This document shows positions 17,650 through 25,738 of a DNA stretch of 42,276 bases, one piece after another. Numbering within the stretch: the first letter of the stretch is position 1; every line of letters begins with the position of its first letter. Under the pieces are notes generated by a model, which was not told the DNA's origin, searched no databases, and saw nothing but the letters and a program-made list of their open reading frames with translations. Source of the stretch: Belliella alkalica (GTDB lineage: Bacteria; Bacteroidota; Bacteroidia; Cytophagales; Cyclobacteriaceae); assembly GCF_022549785.1 (NCBI RefSeq), contig NZ_JAKZGO010000028.1, forward strand, positions 1 to 42,276. The letters run 5' to 3'. The translations under genes were made by a program, and so were the position numbers.

Positions 17650-18231
17650 TTATTTTAAACCCTTTACCCTATCAGGGTTTTCTTCCAAAAACGATTTCCA
17701 TCCTGCATTTCTACCTCTTGTTTGGATTCTGCCATCGTGAAAATGGTGGCATAGCGCAACAGCCAAAGCATCCGTAGCATCTAGAAGTTTTGGGATTTCT
17801 TTGATTTGAAGCAAAGTTTTGATCATTTCTGCCACTTGTTCTTTTGAAGCATTTCCATTGCCTGTTACGGATTGTTTGACCTTTTTTGGGGAATATTCTG
17901 TGATCGGAATTTCTCGTGATAGAGCAGCTGCCATTGCGACTCCTTGGGCTCTACCTAACTTAAGCATGGATTGGACATTTTCACCATAGAATGGTGCCTC
18001 CAATGCCATAGAGTCGGGTAGGAATTCATCAATGATACCGGTTACCCTCTCGAAGATTTTTTTGAGTTTCAACTCGTGGGTTTCATACTTTTTCAAATGA
18101 ATCACACCAAATTGAATAACACTATATTTTTTTCCTTCTATCAAAATCAGCCCATAGCCCATTACATTAGTTCCTGGATCTATGCCTAAAATTATTTTTT
18201 CCTTTCCTTCTTTTTTCTCTACTTTACTCAT
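17650..18231 (-). CDS. ruvC: Crossover junction endodeoxyribonuclease RuvC
   Basis: RuvC resolves Holliday junctions with RuvAB. This 193-residue protein has the four acidic catalytic residues: D18 (GIDPGTNVMGYG), E78 (LEAPFYGENV), D151 and D154 (DATDALAVALCHH). SMLKLGRAQG and the basic C-terminal helix are also conserved. The length includes an extra Lys-rich N-terminus of about ten residues. It is divergent from the GT2 gene with only 21 bp between starts, so the promoters must overlap or lie inside the neighbouring genes. Confidence 0.95.
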   Translation of the reverse strand: MSKVEKKEGKEKIILGIDPGTNVMGYGLILIEGKKYSVIQFGVIHLKKYETHELKLKKIFERVTGIIDEFLPDSMALEAPFYGENVQSMLKLGRAQGVAMAAALSREIPITEYSPKKVKQSVTGNGNASKEQVAEMIKTLLQIKEIPKLLDATDALAVALCHHFHDGRIQTRGRNAGWKSFLEENPDRVKGLK

Positions 18232-18252
18232 TGATGCAATTTAATTGAATTC

Positions 18253-19365
18253 ATGGTAATATTTTACCTAAGTATTGGCTTTGTTTATGTTTTTGTACTT
18301 TTCTTTTTTGGAGGAAAATGGAAAAAAACTGCAGTTTTCGAAATAGCCTCACCTATTGATCAAAAGGTGTCTATTTTAATTCCTTTTAGAAATGAAGAGA
18401 AGAATTTGCCCGTTATTTTTCATTCAATAGAAAACTTGAATTTCTTGCAATTAGAGGTTCTTTGGATTGATGACCATAGTGAAGATGATTCAGCTTTGGT
18501 TTTGGAAAAACTGCTTGATAACTCCATTCCAACATTTGTTCATAAAATTATCCAATCTCATGGAAGAGGTAAGAAATCAGCGTTAAAATATGGGGTGGAA
18601 GCAGCTACTGGAGAAGTGATTCTTACAACAGATGCAGACTGCATATTGCGAGAATCATGGGTGACTGAAATGATAAAACCATTCTCTGATCCACAGATCC
18701 AATTTGCAGCCGGACCAGTAATGACAAGAGATAACGCTTCATTTTTTCAAAGATTTCAACAAATTGAATGGGCAAGTATCTTATTGGTGACTAAGGTAGC
18801 TTTTGAAAATCAATCTCCATTGATGTGTAGCGGGGCTAATTTGGCTTATAGAAAAGAGGCTTTCCTGAGTGTTAATGGGTATTTGGGCAATGAAGAAATT
18901 CTTTCAGGAGATGATGAATTCCTAATGAAAAAAATAGCAGCTTTCTACGGTGCCAAGGCTTTAGTTTACTTGGAGGGTTTAAAAAATCTTGTATTCACAA
19001 ACTCTTTATCCAATTGGTCTGAGCTATATTCCCAGAGGATTAGATGGGCATCAAAGTGGAGGTCACATTCCTTGATACATTCGGTTTTTTCTTCTGTGCC
19101 AGTTTTTTATCAATTGCTTTGGGTTGGCACTATATTTCTCCCTCTTTTTGAAGGCAAACTAGGACTGTTGGCTTTATTTGTTGTTTGGATACTGAAGTTT
19201 TGTGTTGAATATTATGTTTTGAAAAAAGTGACAGACTCGTATTATCTTAGTCTGAAATTTGTTGATTTTTGCATCACTAGCTTGATTCATCCAATTTACG
19301 TTTTGAGATCTGCATTTGGAGCTATAAAAGGAAGGTTTGAGTGGAAGGGGAGGAGTGTAAACTGA
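18253..19365 (+). CDS. Membrane-associated family 2 glycosyltransferase
   Basis: This 370-residue protein has one N-terminal membrane helix and C-terminal hydrophobic segments around a GT-A domain. Motifs: ILIPFRNEEKNLP (nucleotide site), WIDDHSEDDS, TTDADC (DxD-type metal site), SGDDEF (acceptor/base region) and QRIRWASKWR, the QxxRW motif of processive GT2 enzymes such as cellulose or poly-GlcNAc synthases. The product could be an exopolysaccharide or a glycolipid. A second enzyme of the same type lies at 21773-22876. Confidence 0.82.
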   Translation: MVIFYLSIGFVYVFVLFFFGGKWKKTAVFEIASPIDQKVSILIPFRNEEKNLPVIFHSIENLNFLQLEVLWIDDHSEDDSALVLEKLLDNSIPTFVHKIIQSHGRGKKSALKYGVEAATGEVILTTDADCILRESWVTEMIKPFSDPQIQFAAGPVMTRDNASFFQRFQQIEWASILLVTKVAFENQSPLMCSGANLAYRKEAFLSVNGYLGNEEILSGDDEFLMKKIAAFYGAKALVYLEGLKNLVFTNSLSNWSELYSQRIRWASKWRSHSLIHSVFSSVPVFYQLLWVGTIFLPLFEGKLGLLALFVVWILKFCVEYYVLKKVTDSYYLSLKFVDFCITSLIHPIYVLRSAFGAIKGRFEWKGRSVN

Positions 19366-19549
19366 ATTGGGTTACAGTTTTGAATTATAGGATGATTTAT
19401 TGCTTTTATGTTATTCACTAGATAAGAAGAGTTGTTGCTGATGCAACTGTATTTTAATTGTTTACAGAAATTATCTTTCTTGTTCTCGCCAGATTCATTT
19501 GGATTGATTTTTAAATCAATTTAACCGATTGTTCAAGTTTTTATTTTCC

Positions 19550-19582
19550 CAAAACACAAATCAAAAGAGATTGCTAACTTTG
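19550..19582 (+). promoter_or_regulatory. Putative promoter in the 19366-19673 spacer
   Basis: TAACTTTG at 19575-19582 matches the -7 consensus TAnnTTTG, but no good -33 box is seen. The rest of this 308-base spacer is AT-rich with no gene, tRNA or strong hairpin visible. Confidence 0.3.
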
Positions 19583-19673
19583 GAGAAGCTTATATAATTT
19601 TTCGACTTATTCGGAAAACAAAATAAGTTACTACCATTTAAAATGATAATTTAGCTGATAATTCCACACTATT

Positions 19674-19925
19674 ATGACAGAAGAAGAGTTTGATTTATTA
19701 GACGAGCTATACTTTGTACAGCACTTTGATTATTTAAAAGATAATCTAGGTTGGGAAGAGGATTTGCTTTTGGCTAACTTGCAGTCTCTTTTGGACAAGG
19801 ATTATATCAAGTGTCTCTATAAGCCAGATGAAGAGGTTTTTGAAAAAATCAGTTTAAAAGATTCGGGCAAAGCCTATTATTACCTAGCGACCAAAAAGGG
19901 GCTAATGAATCACAATTCTATTTGA
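19674..19925 (+). CDS. Small acidic conserved protein upstream of a PP2C phosphatase
   Basis: This 83-residue acidic protein is predicted mostly helical. DELYFVQHFDYL, GWEEDLLLANLQSLLDKDYIKCLY and KDSGKAYYYLATKKGLMNH suggest a winged-helix-like layout (helices then a short hairpin). I do not recognise a named family. Its stop overlaps the TTG start of the phosphatase gene (TTGA), so the two are translationally coupled and the small protein may be a partner or regulator of it. Confidence 0.7.
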   Translation: MTEEEFDLLDELYFVQHFDYLKDNLGWEEDLLLANLQSLLDKDYIKCLYKPDEEVFEKISLKDSGKAYYYLATKKGLMNHNSI

Positions 19926-21145
19926 GCAATCCATTGACTACAGAAACAGTAAAATATCAACGCAAAGAGCTTGAACTTAAGGCCTTGTTGGAAATAACAC
20001 AGGCAATCAATGAAAATAAAACATCATCGGTTTTATTGAATATTTTTAAATTTACCTGTTTGGTACATCTCAATATCCGATCACTTTTGCTTTATGTGGT
20101 TGACCAAGAAGGTTACAAACAAAATATCTCTCATGGTATAAAAGGTGCAGTACCTGACTTTATTCCACTGGACAAAGTAAAAGACAATAAAGAAACAGGG
20201 GAGTTGAATATCATAGTTGAAGAAGGTTTTTCATTTAATGAACTGGAGACCTATTTACCTGTTTATCATAAGGAAAAGATGCTGGCGATCTTGTTTTTGA
20301 TGAAAAAAGATGAGTCGATTGAGCTAGATCTTGATTTTACCCAGGCATTGACCAATATTCTTGTGGTAGCACTTGAAAACAAACGATTTGCAAGGAGGCA
20401 ATTGGAGCAGGAGAGGTTGAAGAAAGAGGTAGAAATAGCCTCTAATGTGCAGAGGATGCTATTTCCCGCAAATCTTCCCCAAAATGGGAAACTCAAAGCC
20501 AAAGTAACCTATATTCCCCATTCAACAGTGGGTGGTGATTACTACGATTTGATCCAAAAATCAGAGGACGAAGTGTTTTTTTGTATAGCAGATGTTTCTG
20601 GAAAAGGAATGCCTGCAGCTTTGCTGATGTCTAATTTTCAAGCTGCCTTGAGGACATTGCTAAGAAGCTCATCTGATCTGAAAATGATCGTAGAGCAATT
20701 GAATTATACCATTTTTGAAAATACTGCTGGAGAAAGGTTTATTACCTTCTTTTTGGGTTCATACAATTATAAAACTAGGGAGTTGAACTATGTGAACGCC
20801 GGCCACAATCCACCAATACTTTATTGGGAAGGGGAAAGACGAAGTGAGATTTTAGAGGCCGGTACCACCATTTTGGGAGCGTTTGATTCTTTGCCTTTTC
20901 TGGAAATAGGTAAGCGGTCGCATCTGAAAGGTTTCAGTATACATTTGTATACCGATGGGTTGACAGAAAACTTTAATGACCAAGATGAAGAGTATGGAGA
21001 GGAAAGGTTCGGTAAATTTGTGAAGAAACAGGTTGGTGTTGATCCGGATGAATTTCACAAAGCATTTTTTAAAGAGCTAGAAGTCTTTTCAAATGGTGTG
21101 GATAGGATGGATGATATTACTTTGATGAGCTTAAGATTTCAGTAG
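19922..21145 (+). CDS. GAF-like domain protein with SpoIIE/PP2C serine phosphatase domain
   Basis: This 407-residue signalling phosphatase has a GAF-like sensor (about 15-155), a short coiled coil (155-178, charged LEQERLKKEVEIASNVQ) and a PP2C/SpoIIE domain (180-405). Metal-binding aspartates are D206 (GGDYYD) and D224 (IADVSGKG); NAGHNPP and LYTDGLTE complete the family set. Such RsbU-like enzymes often control anti-sigma factor antagonists, but no partner of that class lies nearby. The start is TTG at 19922, overlapping the stop of the small gene upstream; no ATG occurs in the first 115 codons. The deacetylase gene begins 4 bp downstream. Confidence 0.88.
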   Translation: MSNPLTTETVKYQRKELELKALLEITQAINENKTSSVLLNIFKFTCLVHLNIRSLLLYVVDQEGYKQNISHGIKGAVPDFIPLDKVKDNKETGELNIIVEEGFSFNELETYLPVYHKEKMLAILFLMKKDESIELDLDFTQALTNILVVALENKRFARRQLEQERLKKEVEIASNVQRMLFPANLPQNGKLKAKVTYIPHSTVGGDYYDLIQKSEDEVFFCIADVSGKGMPAALLMSNFQAALRTLLRSSSDLKMIVEQLNYTIFENTAGERFITFFLGSYNYKTRELNYVNAGHNPPILYWEGERRSEILEAGTTILGAFDSLPFLEIGKRSHLKGFSIHLYTDGLTENFNDQDEEYGEERFGKFVKKQVGVDPDEFHKAFFKELEVFSNGVDRMDDITLMSLRFQ

Positions 21146-21149
21146 AATT

Positions 21150-21776
21150 ATGGTGATCCATCATGTACCTGATTTGATTCCTAAACTCTTCAAGCACTAT
21201 ACTTGGCACAAAGACAGGTCAAAGAAAAAGATATATTTGACTTTTGATGATGGGCCAGTTCCAGAGGTGACAGAATTCGTTTTGGAACAATTGGATCACT
21301 TTGGTATGAAAGCCACGTTTTTTGTAGTAGGGGACAATGTCAGGAAATCACCTAACTTGGCTAAGCAAATAGTAGCAAATGGACACGGAATTGGCAACCA
21401 TACATATCACCATCTAAATGGGTACAAAACTCCAACAGATTTGTATATCCAAGATGTTTTTTCTTGTCAAAAAGTATTGAATGATGAATTGGGATTGAAA
21501 TCGAGACTTTTCAGGCCTCCCTATGGCAGAATTACCAAAAACCAATTCAAAGCCCTGAGCGCTGAATTTGAGGTTGTGATGTGGGATGTGCTGTCAGGGG
21601 ATTATGATCCAAACCAATCTTCCCAAAAATGTCTTCAAAAGACCATTAAATACACCCAAAATGGCTCTGTGGTAGTTTTTCATGACCAGATGAAGACCAA
21701 AACTGTATTGAAGGAAGTTTTGGTCGATTATTTGCGATATATTAAGAATTCTGGTTTTGAAACTGATATTCTATGA
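21150..21776 (+). CDS. Polysaccharide deacetylase (NodB homology domain)
   Basis: This 208-residue CE4-type enzyme removes N- or O-acetyl groups from polysaccharides or peptidoglycan. Motif 1 TFDDGPVP holds D33 and D34, motif 2 GHGIGNHTYHH gives metal ligands H84 and H88, and motif 3 is RPPYGR. VVFHDQM near residue 175 supplies the late catalytic histidine. No signal peptide is seen, which is unusual for a wall-acting enzyme and favours action on a cytoplasmic or lipid-linked substrate. Its stop overlaps the start of the GT2 gene by 4 bp, pointing to joint work on one glycan. Confidence 0.88.
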   Translation: MVIHHVPDLIPKLFKHYTWHKDRSKKKIYLTFDDGPVPEVTEFVLEQLDHFGMKATFFVVGDNVRKSPNLAKQIVANGHGIGNHTYHHLNGYKTPTDLYIQDVFSCQKVLNDELGLKSRLFRPPYGRITKNQFKALSAEFEVVMWDVLSGDYDPNQSSQKCLQKTIKYTQNGSVVVFHDQMKTKTVLKEVLVDYLRYIKNSGFETDIL

Positions 21777-22876
21777 TAGCATTAGAAATAATTGGTGTGA
21801 TGCTCCTTCTTTCCCAGAATTTACTTTTGGGAATTCTTCTCAAGACAAATTTCAAGAGCTACGCAAAAGGTAAGGGAAGGGGTTTTCCATCGATTACAAT
21901 TTTGGTAAGCTGTAGAAATGAAGCTAAAAATCTATCTAGGTGTTTAGAAGCTTTGGAAGCTTTGGATTATCCCGAAAATAAGCTGCAAATAATAGTAGGG
22001 GATGACAACAGTACAGACCAAACAGCCTTGGTTCTAAAGTCGTGGGTATCTGGTAAAAGCTACGCTGAATTTTATAGTGTAGAAGAAAACCGAGGGCAAA
22101 AAAAGATGAATGGCAAGGCAAATGCACTCTCCCAAATGATCAATAAAGCGACGGGTTCACTGTTGTTGTTTACAGACGCTGATTGTAAAGTTCCAAGTAC
22201 TTGGGCTACCATTATGGTTTCTGCCGCTTTGAATACCGAGGCTGGATTTGTTACGGGTATCACCACAGTGAAGCACGAAGGGAGGTTTTCAACATTGCAG
22301 GATGTAGATTGGACTTTCACTTTGGGGGTGCTGAAAGTCCTGTCTGATATTGGTCTATCTGTCACTTCTATGGGTAACAATATGCTTATTTCAAAAGAGG
22401 CATACAATGCGGTGGGAGGATTTGAAGGAATTCCTTTCTCTTTGACAGAAGACTTTACAATAGCCTCTTCCATTCAGAAAGAGGGGTTTTATGGATATCA
22501 TCAAATTTGTAAAGAGAACCTGATAGAAACCAAAGCGCAACCAAGTCTTTCGAGTCTGCTAGAGCAGCGTAAAAGATGGATGAATGGAGCTATGAAATTG
22601 CCCATTACAATAAAAATACTTTTGGCACTACAAGCTTTGTTTTTGCCACTTGTACTGCTTTTGATTTACAATTATATTTTTCTAGGGTGGTTGTTTTGGT
22701 TTGTTAAATGGTCTTTGCAATCTTATTTTATCTACGAGATGAAAAAGAAAATGAACCAAAGAATCAATCTAAAACACTTAATAGTATTTGAAATATATTA
22801 TCTTTTTACAGCTTGGGCGACGATACTTTATTATTTTTGGCCTTCCAAAACAAATTGGAAGGGGAGGAAATATTAG
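21773..22876 (+). CDS. Membrane-associated family 2 glycosyltransferase
   Basis: This 367-residue protein has an N-terminal membrane helix, a GT-A catalytic domain and two or three C-terminal membrane segments (about 275-355). Motifs: TILVSCRNEAKNL, VGDDNSTD, FTDADC, TEDFTIASS and EQRKRWMNGAM (QxxRW-like). This is the architecture of processive or membrane-linked GT2 enzymes. It overlaps the upstream deacetylase gene by 4 bp; the pair recalls the synthase-plus-deacetylase logic of poly-GlcNAc systems, but no export porin is nearby, so the product is unassigned. Confidence 0.82.
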   Translation: MIALEIIGVMLLLSQNLLLGILLKTNFKSYAKGKGRGFPSITILVSCRNEAKNLSRCLEALEALDYPENKLQIIVGDDNSTDQTALVLKSWVSGKSYAEFYSVEENRGQKKMNGKANALSQMINKATGSLLLFTDADCKVPSTWATIMVSAALNTEAGFVTGITTVKHEGRFSTLQDVDWTFTLGVLKVLSDIGLSVTSMGNNMLISKEAYNAVGGFEGIPFSLTEDFTIASSIQKEGFYGYHQICKENLIETKAQPSLSSLLEQRKRWMNGAMKLPITIKILLALQALFLPLVLLLIYNYIFLGWLFWFVKWSLQSYFIYEMKKKMNQRINLKHLIVFEIYYLFTAWATILYYFWPSKTNWKGRKY

Positions 22877-23243
22877 AGGATTGAAAAATTGGCAGATTAC
22901 AAGATTAGGGATTTTAAGATTGGAACGTTTTAAGGTTGTGAAATTGGCTGCTGCAAGATGAGTTGTTTTTCCTTCTTTCGAAATGGCTTTGCTATTATGT
23001 CAAAGAAAAAGTTTCGTTTGATGCAATAGTGTTAAACGTTACAAAAGCCTTTTTCCCTCAGGAGGATTAAACTTGCCTTACGTTAAACGTTTAACATTTC
23101 ACTTTGGTGGACGATGGGAATCGAAATCCAGCTCGCTCATTTGTAAAATCTAGGTTGACATAACACTATTATATGCCTTATATCTCAAGTCCCAAGTCTC
23201 ACATCTCAAACCTAAAGTTTCATATCTATAAAAATCAATAAAA
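22877..23243. other. Gene-free spacer with a gttaaacgtttaac palindrome and tctcaa-rich tract
   Basis: No gene is visible in these 367 bases. A 14-bp perfect palindrome gttaaacgtttaac sits at 23082-23095, with a partial second copy (gttaaacgtta) at 23031-23041. Closer to tatD, at 23176-23227, lies a degenerate repeat of atctcaa/agtctca words. The palindrome could be an operator; the tract looks like low-complexity intergenic repeat. Confidence 0.45.
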
Positions 23244-24032
23244 ATGCTACACCCATTTTCAGATACGCATGCACATATATATTCTTCAAAATATGATTCA
23301 GATAGAGAAGATGTAATTAGGGAGACTTTTGATAATGGCGTGCAGAGGATATACATGCCAAATGTGGATGTGGAAACGATAGATTCGATGCTTGAAGTTG
23401 AACTCAAACATCCCAAAAAATGTATTCCTATGATGGGATTGCATCCATGTGATGTAAAGAAGGATTTTGAAAAATCTCTCTATATCATGGAAGATTGGAT
23501 CAATAAAAGGGAATTTGCGGGGATAGGAGAAACTGGATTGGATTTGTATTGGGATAAGACTTTTTTTGAACAACAAAAAGAAGCGCTTCGCATTCAAATA
23601 CAATGGGCAAAAGATAAGAAATGGCCAATCATTCTGCATTGCAGAGAATCTATGGATGAAACTATTGAAATCATCAAAGAAATGAATGATGATAATTTGT
23701 TTGGGATATTTCATTGTTTTACAGGAAGTGTCACACAAGCAAATCAAATCATCGAAATGGGGTTTAAGCTTGGCATTGGAGGTGTATCAACCTATAAAAA
23801 TGGGGGTTTGGACAAAGTTCTACCTGAAATAGGTCTTGATTATTTGGTATTGGAAACCGATGGTCCGTATCTTGCGCCGATCCCTCACCGTGGAAAAAGG
23901 AATTCACCTGCCTACATACCAATTATAGCCCAACGAGTAGCGGATCTTTGCCAAACAAGCTTAGAGGAGGTTTCTCGAATTACTCAAAATAACACAAACC
24001 TTATATTCCATCATTTCAACCATGAATTATAA
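23244..24032 (+). CDS. TatD family metal-dependent hydrolase
   Basis: This 262-residue TIM-barrel hydrolase of the TatD family (3'-5' exonuclease/DNase type) has all metal ligands visible: H9 and H11 (SDTHAH), E96 (GIGETGLD), H132 (LHCRE), H157 (FHCFTG) and D206 (LETDGPYL). Length is normal. It overlaps the asparaginase gene by 11 bp, a coupling with no obvious functional link. Confidence 0.93.
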   Translation: MLHPFSDTHAHIYSSKYDSDREDVIRETFDNGVQRIYMPNVDVETIDSMLEVELKHPKKCIPMMGLHPCDVKKDFEKSLYIMEDWINKREFAGIGETGLDLYWDKTFFEQQKEALRIQIQWAKDKKWPIILHCRESMDETIEIIKEMNDDNLFGIFHCFTGSVTQANQIIEMGFKLGIGGVSTYKNGGLDKVLPEIGLDYLVLETDGPYLAPIPHRGKRNSPAYIPIIAQRVADLCQTSLEEVSRITQNNTNLIFHHFNHEL

Positions 24033-25101
24033 GATAGTAAGATTAAATACTGCTGCCAAAAGTGAAATAACATCATCTGTGTTGATAATATATACTGGAG
24101 GGACACTTGGGATGGCTTATGATGATAGTGGGTCATTGGTCCCATTTAATTTTGGGCAGATCTTGGATAAAATTCCGACCATGACCAGTATGAATGCTGC
24201 TATCACAGTTATATCATTTCCCGAACCTATTGATTCTTCAAATGTCAACATGAGTCATTGGGTGGACATGGCATATATCATTTATGAGAATTATGATAGT
24301 TATGATGGATTTGTAGTGCTTCATGGCACTGATACTATGGCTTATTCAGCGTCTATGTTAAGTTATATGCTGAAAGGGTTGAGTAAACCAGTCATTTTTA
24401 CTGGAGCACAGCTTCCTATTTCTGCCATGAGGTCTGATGCTAGGGAAAATTTGATGACCTCCCTAGAAATAGCAATGGCAAAGGCTAACGGAAAGCCAAT
24501 AGTGCCAGAAGTATGTATTTTCTTTAATCACTTGTTGTTGAGAGGAAATAGATCCAAGAAAGTTCAAAGTGTACATTTTGATGCTTTTGAGTCAGAAAAC
24601 TACCCACCGTTAGCCGAGTCAGGAATCATCATAGATTACAATTATGCGGCAATAAAGCCATTTGAAGAGGGAAAGAAATTGAGGTATTTTAATCGTTTGG
24701 ACAATAGAGTGATGGTATTGAAACTCTTTCCTGGCATTACCCAGAATGTTATTGAGAGCTGTTTTGCAACAAAAGGATTGCGTGGAGTTGTTTTGGAAAC
24801 TTATGGGTCAGGGAACAGTCCAAGTGAATCATGGTTTATCCAAACAATGGAAAGAGCTGTTAAAAATGGTTTGATTATCCTAAATGTCTCACAATGTAAC
24901 GGAGGTCGTGTCATTCAAGGTAGGTATGAGACCAGTAAGGATATGAAGCGGATTGGGGTTTTGAGTGGAGGCGATATTACGACAGAAGCGGCTATTACCA
25001 AGATGATGTTTTTGCTTGCCAACGAAAGCAATGACTCAGAAATCAGAAGAAAGTTGATAACACCGATTGCGGGAGAGATGTCACTGACAGCCCAGAATTA
25101 A
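24022..25101 (+). CDS. ansA: Type I (cytoplasmic) L-asparaginase
   Basis: This 359-residue enzyme hydrolyses asparagine to aspartate and ammonia. The first catalytic threonine is T25 in IYTGGTLGM and the second T103 in VVLHGTDTMAYSASM, followed by PVIFTGAQLPISAMRSDARENL. No signal peptide is present, consistent with the cytoplasmic type I form. The C-terminal domain has VLETYGSGNSP and NVSQCNGGRV. It is the second gene after tatD with overlapping frames. The tRNA-Ser gene begins 180 bp downstream. Confidence 0.92.
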   Translation: MNYKIVRLNTAAKSEITSSVLIIYTGGTLGMAYDDSGSLVPFNFGQILDKIPTMTSMNAAITVISFPEPIDSSNVNMSHWVDMAYIIYENYDSYDGFVVLHGTDTMAYSASMLSYMLKGLSKPVIFTGAQLPISAMRSDARENLMTSLEIAMAKANGKPIVPEVCIFFNHLLLRGNRSKKVQSVHFDAFESENYPPLAESGIIIDYNYAAIKPFEEGKKLRYFNRLDNRVMVLKLFPGITQNVIESCFATKGLRGVVLETYGSGNSPSESWFIQTMERAVKNGLIILNVSQCNGGRVIQGRYETSKDMKRIGVLSGGDITTEAAITKMMFLLANESNDSEIRRKLITPIAGEMSLTAQN

Positions 25102-25233
25102 ATTGACTGTTAATTTCAGAGAGTGAATGATTGAGCAAAGTTTTTATAGTCTTATAAATCAACATGATAGTTTTGGTAATTTGTTCATTTTGAAATTTGG
25201 ATGAAATTATAAATGGGGAAAAACAGTATAAAG

Positions 25234-25265
25234 TTTGCTTTGGCTCAAATTTATAATTTTCTTTG
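25234..25265 (+). promoter_or_regulatory. Putative tRNA-Ser promoter
   Basis: TTTG at 25234-25237 (with a second at 25239) and TTTTCTTTG at 25257-25265 resemble the -33 and -7 elements of Bacteroidota promoters, placed 16 bases before the tRNA. Confidence 0.4.
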
Positions 25266-25280
25266 CACTCCGAAACAACT

Positions 25281-25370
25281 AGAGAGGTGTCCGAGTGGTT
25301 GAAGGAGCACGCCTGGAAAGCGTGTATACCCGTGAGGGTATCGAGGGTTCGAATCCCTTCCTCTCTGCCA
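25281..25370 (+). tRNA. serT-like: tRNA-Ser (anticodon GGA), CCA encoded
   Basis: Acceptor arms agagagg (25281-25287) and cctctct (25360-25366) pair perfectly. The anticodon gga lies at 25315-25317 in cctggaaag. A long variable arm (tacccgtgagggta) identifies a class II serine tRNA, and the T arm is agggttcgaatccct. The 3' CCA is encoded at 25368-25370. The integrase gene lies about 370 bp downstream, so the 3' half is the likely attachment site of the island. Confidence 0.96.
25345..25370. other. Probable attachment site (attL) in the tRNA-Ser 3' end
   Basis: Integrative elements with tyrosine recombinases commonly use the T-arm/acceptor end of tRNA genes. The integrase orientation and distance fit. 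No second copy of this end is found in the window, so the site is inferred from context only. Confidence 0.45.
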
Positions 25371-25506
25371 GAATGGCTTTCAAACAGTATAAAATCTCCA
25401 AATTCGAAGAGATTTAAAATTTGAAAGACTAACCAAAGATTATTAAAATGTGTGTTTAAAGCGTTTAAAGCGAGATTTTAACCACAAAAACATCAAAATT
25501 CTTTAT

Positions 25507-25541
25507 CAAAAGCCTATAATCCGAAGATTGTGGGCTTTTTG
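25507..25541 (+). terminator. Terminator downstream of tRNA-Ser
   Basis: A 14-bp stem (aaaagcctataatc with gattgtgggctttt, two G-T pairs) around a cgaa loop is followed by T's. It would stop tRNA transcription before the integrase. Nothing else is apparent between 25371 and 25738. Confidence 0.75.
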
Positions 25542-25738
25542 TTTTTGGTGCCTAAATCACCAAATTTTTCAAAAATCCCCACAATTTAAATGCGTCATTC
25601 GTGTAGTTCTCTATTTTAAAAAAAAAGACGCATTGAAAACGGCATAATCAATTGAATAACAACATGTTCTGTGATAAAACATCTTGTTTGAAGCTAGGTA
25701 ATTTTCGAAATTTATTCATGTTATTAAACGTCAATACT

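Noticed and set aside
25450-25647. Plus-strand frame of 65 codons between tRNA-Ser and the integrase
   Set aside because: It crosses the strong hairpin terminator at 25507-25541 and has no family resemblance.
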